This document shows, one piece after another, positions 62,065 to 64,000 of a stretch of 64,000 nt of DNA. The notes beneath the pieces are model-generated. The model saw only the letters and a program-made list of their open reading frames with translations. It did no database searches and was not told the DNA's origin. The stretch comes from Nocardia gamkensis NBRC 108242 (lineage in GTDB: Bacteria > Actinomycetota > Actinomycetes > Mycobacteriales > Mycobacteriaceae). Position 1 is the first letter of the stretch. Every line of letters begins with the position of its first letter. The DNA lies in the NCBI RefSeq assembly GCF_001612985.1, contig NZ_BDBM01000010.1, positions 124,001-188,000 of the forward strand, read 5' to 3'. The position numbers and the translations under genes were made by a program.

Positions 62065-62548
62065 GCGTTCAGGGGACGGGCCGCGCGGTCCGGGGGATAT
62101 AGCGGACGGACCTCGAGCCCGGGCTCCTTCGCGATCCGGCAACTGCTCATCTGCGGCAGAGCGGGCGAGCGTAGATCTCGACAAGCATACAGTAGCGGAG
62201 ACGATATCCTGGGCCGCACTGACGGCAGCTCGATACAGTGGACGTTACCGTGTAGCATACTGTAACTGCCATGCATCGCCCCTTCCGCGGAGGACGAAGT
62301 GTGCGTGGTCGTGGATTCATGTCGAGCGGTCAGGTTCTTCGAGGAAAGGTCGGGTGTGACGCAGTGAAGGTCTTCGTATGCGGACGGATCGCCCAGCCCC
62401 TGCCTACCGACCGCTCTTGTGGATCCGGCCGATCGCCGGTCGTCGATGCCGTGCCGAAAGGGTGCTGCGGTGCCCGATCGGCTCGGCGGGTGACTCCGGC
62501 CGGTATGGCCTCGGTAAGTCTCACTGCGAACCAATGGTGGAGTCAGTC
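62065..62548. other. Long leader region with half-sites, 484 bp
   Basis: No convincing gene. It holds an isolated half-site TACAGTA at 62188-62194 and the three phased half-sites at 62234-62264. The rest is unremarkable. Confidence 0.55.
62234..62264. promoter_or_regulatory. Three regulon half-sites phased at 12 bp
   Basis: TACAGTG (62234), TACCGTG (62246) and TACTGTA (62258) are spaced exactly as the two halves of the normal box, giving two overlapping degenerate boxes. They lie 285 bp upstream of the PPOX-fold gene. Confidence 0.5.
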
Positions 62549-62941
62549 ATGATCTCGAAAGTGCCCGCCGGATTCGAGGATCTGCTTCAGCGGCCCATTG
62601 TCGGCATTCTCGCCACCGTGACCCCGCACGGGTCTCCGGACCAGTCGCCGATGCGCTTCAAATGGGACGGGGCGCGGCTGCGGATGAGTCATACGATCCC
62701 GCGAGGCAAGTTCACGAGCTTGCAGGCGAATCCGAATTACTCCTTCCTCATCACCGACCCCGATGTGCCGTCCCGGAGTCTGGAGACGCAGGGATGGCTG
62801 GTCACTGTCCTCGGCGACCCCGAGGGCGTGTTCTATCGGGAGTTGAGCGAGTTCTACGACGCGGCCGACGAGCCGCTGCCCGACGACGTCTACGACCGGG
62901 TCGTCCTGCTTCTCGACGCCACCAAATTCATCGCGAAGTAG
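62549..62941 (+). CDS. PPOX-class (pyridoxamine oxidase-fold) flavin/F420-type protein, 130 aa
   Basis: Split-barrel protein: VPAGFEDLLQRPIVGILATV, then HGSPDQSPMRFKWDG, and ANPNYSFLITDPDVPSRSLE. This is the pattern of actinobacterial PPOX-class FMN or F420-dependent reductases, with a compact 130-residue length. ATG 62549 follows GGAG. F420-type members reduce enones or other activated double bonds; cofactor choice is not settled by the sequence. Confidence 0.82.
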   Translation: MISKVPAGFEDLLQRPIVGILATVTPHGSPDQSPMRFKWDGARLRMSHTIPRGKFTSLQANPNYSFLITDPDVPSRSLETQGWLVTVLGDPEGVFYRELSEFYDAADEPLPDDVYDRVVLLLDATKFIAK

Positions 62942-63028
62942 TCGTCGTGCGACTGTTCCGCCCTGCGTCCTGCCCGGTGCTGGAAGTGTGCATCGTCCTG
63001 ACGGGTGCGCCACACTGGCGGAAAGTAA

Positions 63029-63047
63029 TACCGAAAGGTATACAGTA
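63029..63047. promoter_or_regulatory. Regulon box (TACCGAA-N5-TACAGTA)
   Basis: TACCGAAAGGTATACAGTA, 12 of 14 half-site positions, followed 12 bp on by TACTTGC. It lies 124 bp upstream of the amidohydrolase start at 63172. Confidence 0.68.
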
Positions 63048-63171
63048 AGTAATACTTGCAAGGCTTGGCGTGGTCTGCCCGGAGGCCTCCGCGGCGATGT
63101 CGCAGTCCGAGCACTCCGCCGCCTCGCCACGCGGACCGAATTCGGACAGTGTGTACCGAAAGGAACAGGAA

Positions 63172-64000
63172 ATGACGAAGCTGGACTATCTGGCAGTCGA
63201 CGTCGACAACCACTACTACGAAACGCTCGACGCGTTCACCCGTCATCTGCCGAAGGAGTTCAAGAGCCGGGGCGTGCAGATGGTCACCGCGGGCAAGCGC
63301 ACGTTGGCGGTGATGGGTGGGCAGGTCAACCACTTCGTTCCGAACCCGACCTTCGACCCGATCATCGAGCCGGGCTGCCTGGATCTGCTGTTCCGCGGCG
63401 AGATTCCCGAGGGCGTGGACCCGGCGTCGTTGATGAAAGTGGACCGGCTCGCCGACCACCCGGAATATCAGAATCGCGACGCCCGCGTGCGAGTCATGGA
63501 CCGGCAGAGCCTGGAGACGGTCTTCATGCTGCCGACCTTCGGCTGTGGTGTCGAGGAAGCCCTCAAGCACGACATCCCGGCCACGATCGCCTCGGTGCAC
63601 GCGTTCAATCTCTGGCTCGATGAGGACTGGGGTTTCGATCGGCCCGACAAGCGCATCATCGCCGCGCCGATCATCTCTCTGGCCGACCCGGTCGCGGCGG
63701 TCGAGGAGGTGGAGTTCGTGCTCGGGCGTGGAGCCAAGATGGTGCTGGTCCGCCCCGCGCCCGTCCCCGGTCCGGTCCGTCCGCGGTCCCTCGGTGATCC
63801 GCTGCACGATCCGGTGTGGGCGCGGCTGGCCGAAGCGGGCGTGCCGGTGGGCTTCCACCTGTCCGACAGCGGATACCTCGCCATCGCCGCGCTGTGGGGC
63901 GGCAAGGGGACCTTCGAGGGCTTCGGCAAGAAGGATCCGCTCGATCAGATCCTGCTCGACGACCGCGCCATTCACGACACCATCGCCTCGATGATCGTGC
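63172..64000 (+). CDS. Amidohydro_2 family protein, C-terminus outside window
   Basis: Third amidohydrolase, about 276 residues visible. Asp12-Asn-His14 (LAVDVDNHYYETLD) matches the position of the metal motif in the protein at 46318. A metal His is in GVPVGFHLSDSGY. The block NHFVPNPTFDPIIEPGCLD is typical of long mycobacterial members. ATG 63172 follows AGGAACAGGAA. The missing C-terminus should carry the acidic metal ligand. Chemistry could be hydrolysis or decarboxylation. Confidence 0.86.
   Translation, partial: MTKLDYLAVDVDNHYYETLDAFTRHLPKEFKSRGVQMVTAGKRTLAVMGGQVNHFVPNPTFDPIIEPGCLDLLFRGEIPEGVDPASLMKVDRLADHPEYQNRDARVRVMDRQSLETVFMLPTFGCGVEEALKHDIPATIASVHAFNLWLDEDWGFDRPDKRIIAAPIISLADPVAAVEEVEFVLGRGAKMVLVRPAPVPGPVRPRSLGDPLHDPVWARLAEAGVPVGFHLSDSGYLAIAALWGGKGTFEGFGKKDPLDQILLDDRAIHDTIASMIV

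Noticed and set aside
60765..62534. 589-codon minus-strand frame
   Set aside because: It is antisense to the SDR and crotonase genes and continues through the non-coding leader; no motifs.
1..64000. KstR/KstR2-type operators
   Set aside because: I looked for AAC-N2-GTT and CAAG/CTTG type palindromes in the promoter gaps and saw none as consistent as the TACTGTA box.
1..64000. tRNA, rRNA, CRISPR, transposase or integrase signatures
   Set aside because: None seen on either strand; repeated sequences are limited to short inverted repeats and the regulon box.

Overview
The window is high-GC, tightly packed actinobacterial DNA, probably from the Mycobacteriales (Nocardia, Rhodococcus or Mycobacterium type; family-level inference only). 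Evidence: many GTG and TTG starts, ATGA/GTGA/TGATG coupled genes, two mycofactocin-type short-chain dehydrogenases, an NDMA-dependent alcohol dehydrogenase, a FprB-type ferredoxin reductase and a large set of FadD/FadE/EchA/FadA-like enzymes. I see no rRNA, tRNA, CRISPR array, prophage or insertion sequence.

Almost every gene is catabolic. I count seven acyl-CoA synthetases, seven enoyl-CoA hydratase/isomerase proteins, seven short-chain dehydrogenases, three CaiB/BaiF CoA-transferases, three acyl-CoA dehydrogenases, three thiolases plus a DUF35-aldolase fusion, two hotdog hydratases, two hotdog thioesterases, two P450s, one Rieske oxygenase, three Amidohydro_2 proteins, two aldehyde dehydrogenases, a lone carboxyltransferase, a rubredoxin with its flavoprotein reductase, and FprB. 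The picture is a CoA-dependent pathway for a bulky, branched or polycyclic substrate. It resembles steroid side-chain degradation in logic (FadE heterodimer, then DUF35/Ltp2-type retro-aldolase, with a KshA/Neverland-like Rieske enzyme), but I cannot name the substrate.

Layout: 1-5240 (minus) beta-oxidation operon with a mycofactocin SDR; 5603-9734 (plus) dehydrogenase, ALDH, FadD; 9801-13723 FadE, DoxX, FadD, thioesterase; 20155-13837 (minus) two crotonases and three FadDs; 20270-21922 (plus) thioesterase and crotonase; 22014-22772 the only transcription factor, a TetR protein; 27140-23091 (minus) P450, SDR, CoA-transferase, crotonase; 27329-31095 divergent SDR and P450/carboxyltransferase; 33145-31149 (minus) crotonase and mycofactocin-type ADH; 33547-44297 (plus) ten-gene core operon; 49091-44424 (minus) CoA-transferase, amidohydrolase, ligase and small proteins; 50461-49286 (minus) kinase-like protein; 50809-57719 (plus) ALDH, SDR, rubredoxin system, thiolase, crotonase, SDR; 59876-58185 (minus) FprB; 60198-64000 (plus) SDR, crotonase, PPOX-fold protein and a partial amidohydrolase.

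The most striking signal is regulatory. A 19-bp box, TACTGTA-N5-TACAGTA with variants, sits just upstream of nearly every transcription unit, often once between divergent genes. I find about sixteen copies from 5350 to 63047. It ties the whole window into one regulon, for which the TetR protein is the obvious but unproven candidate. It does not look like the KstR or KstR2 palindromes as I know them. Strong hairpins close the convergent gene pairs. Apart from DoxX and a broken MFS transporter relic, the window has no membrane transporter.
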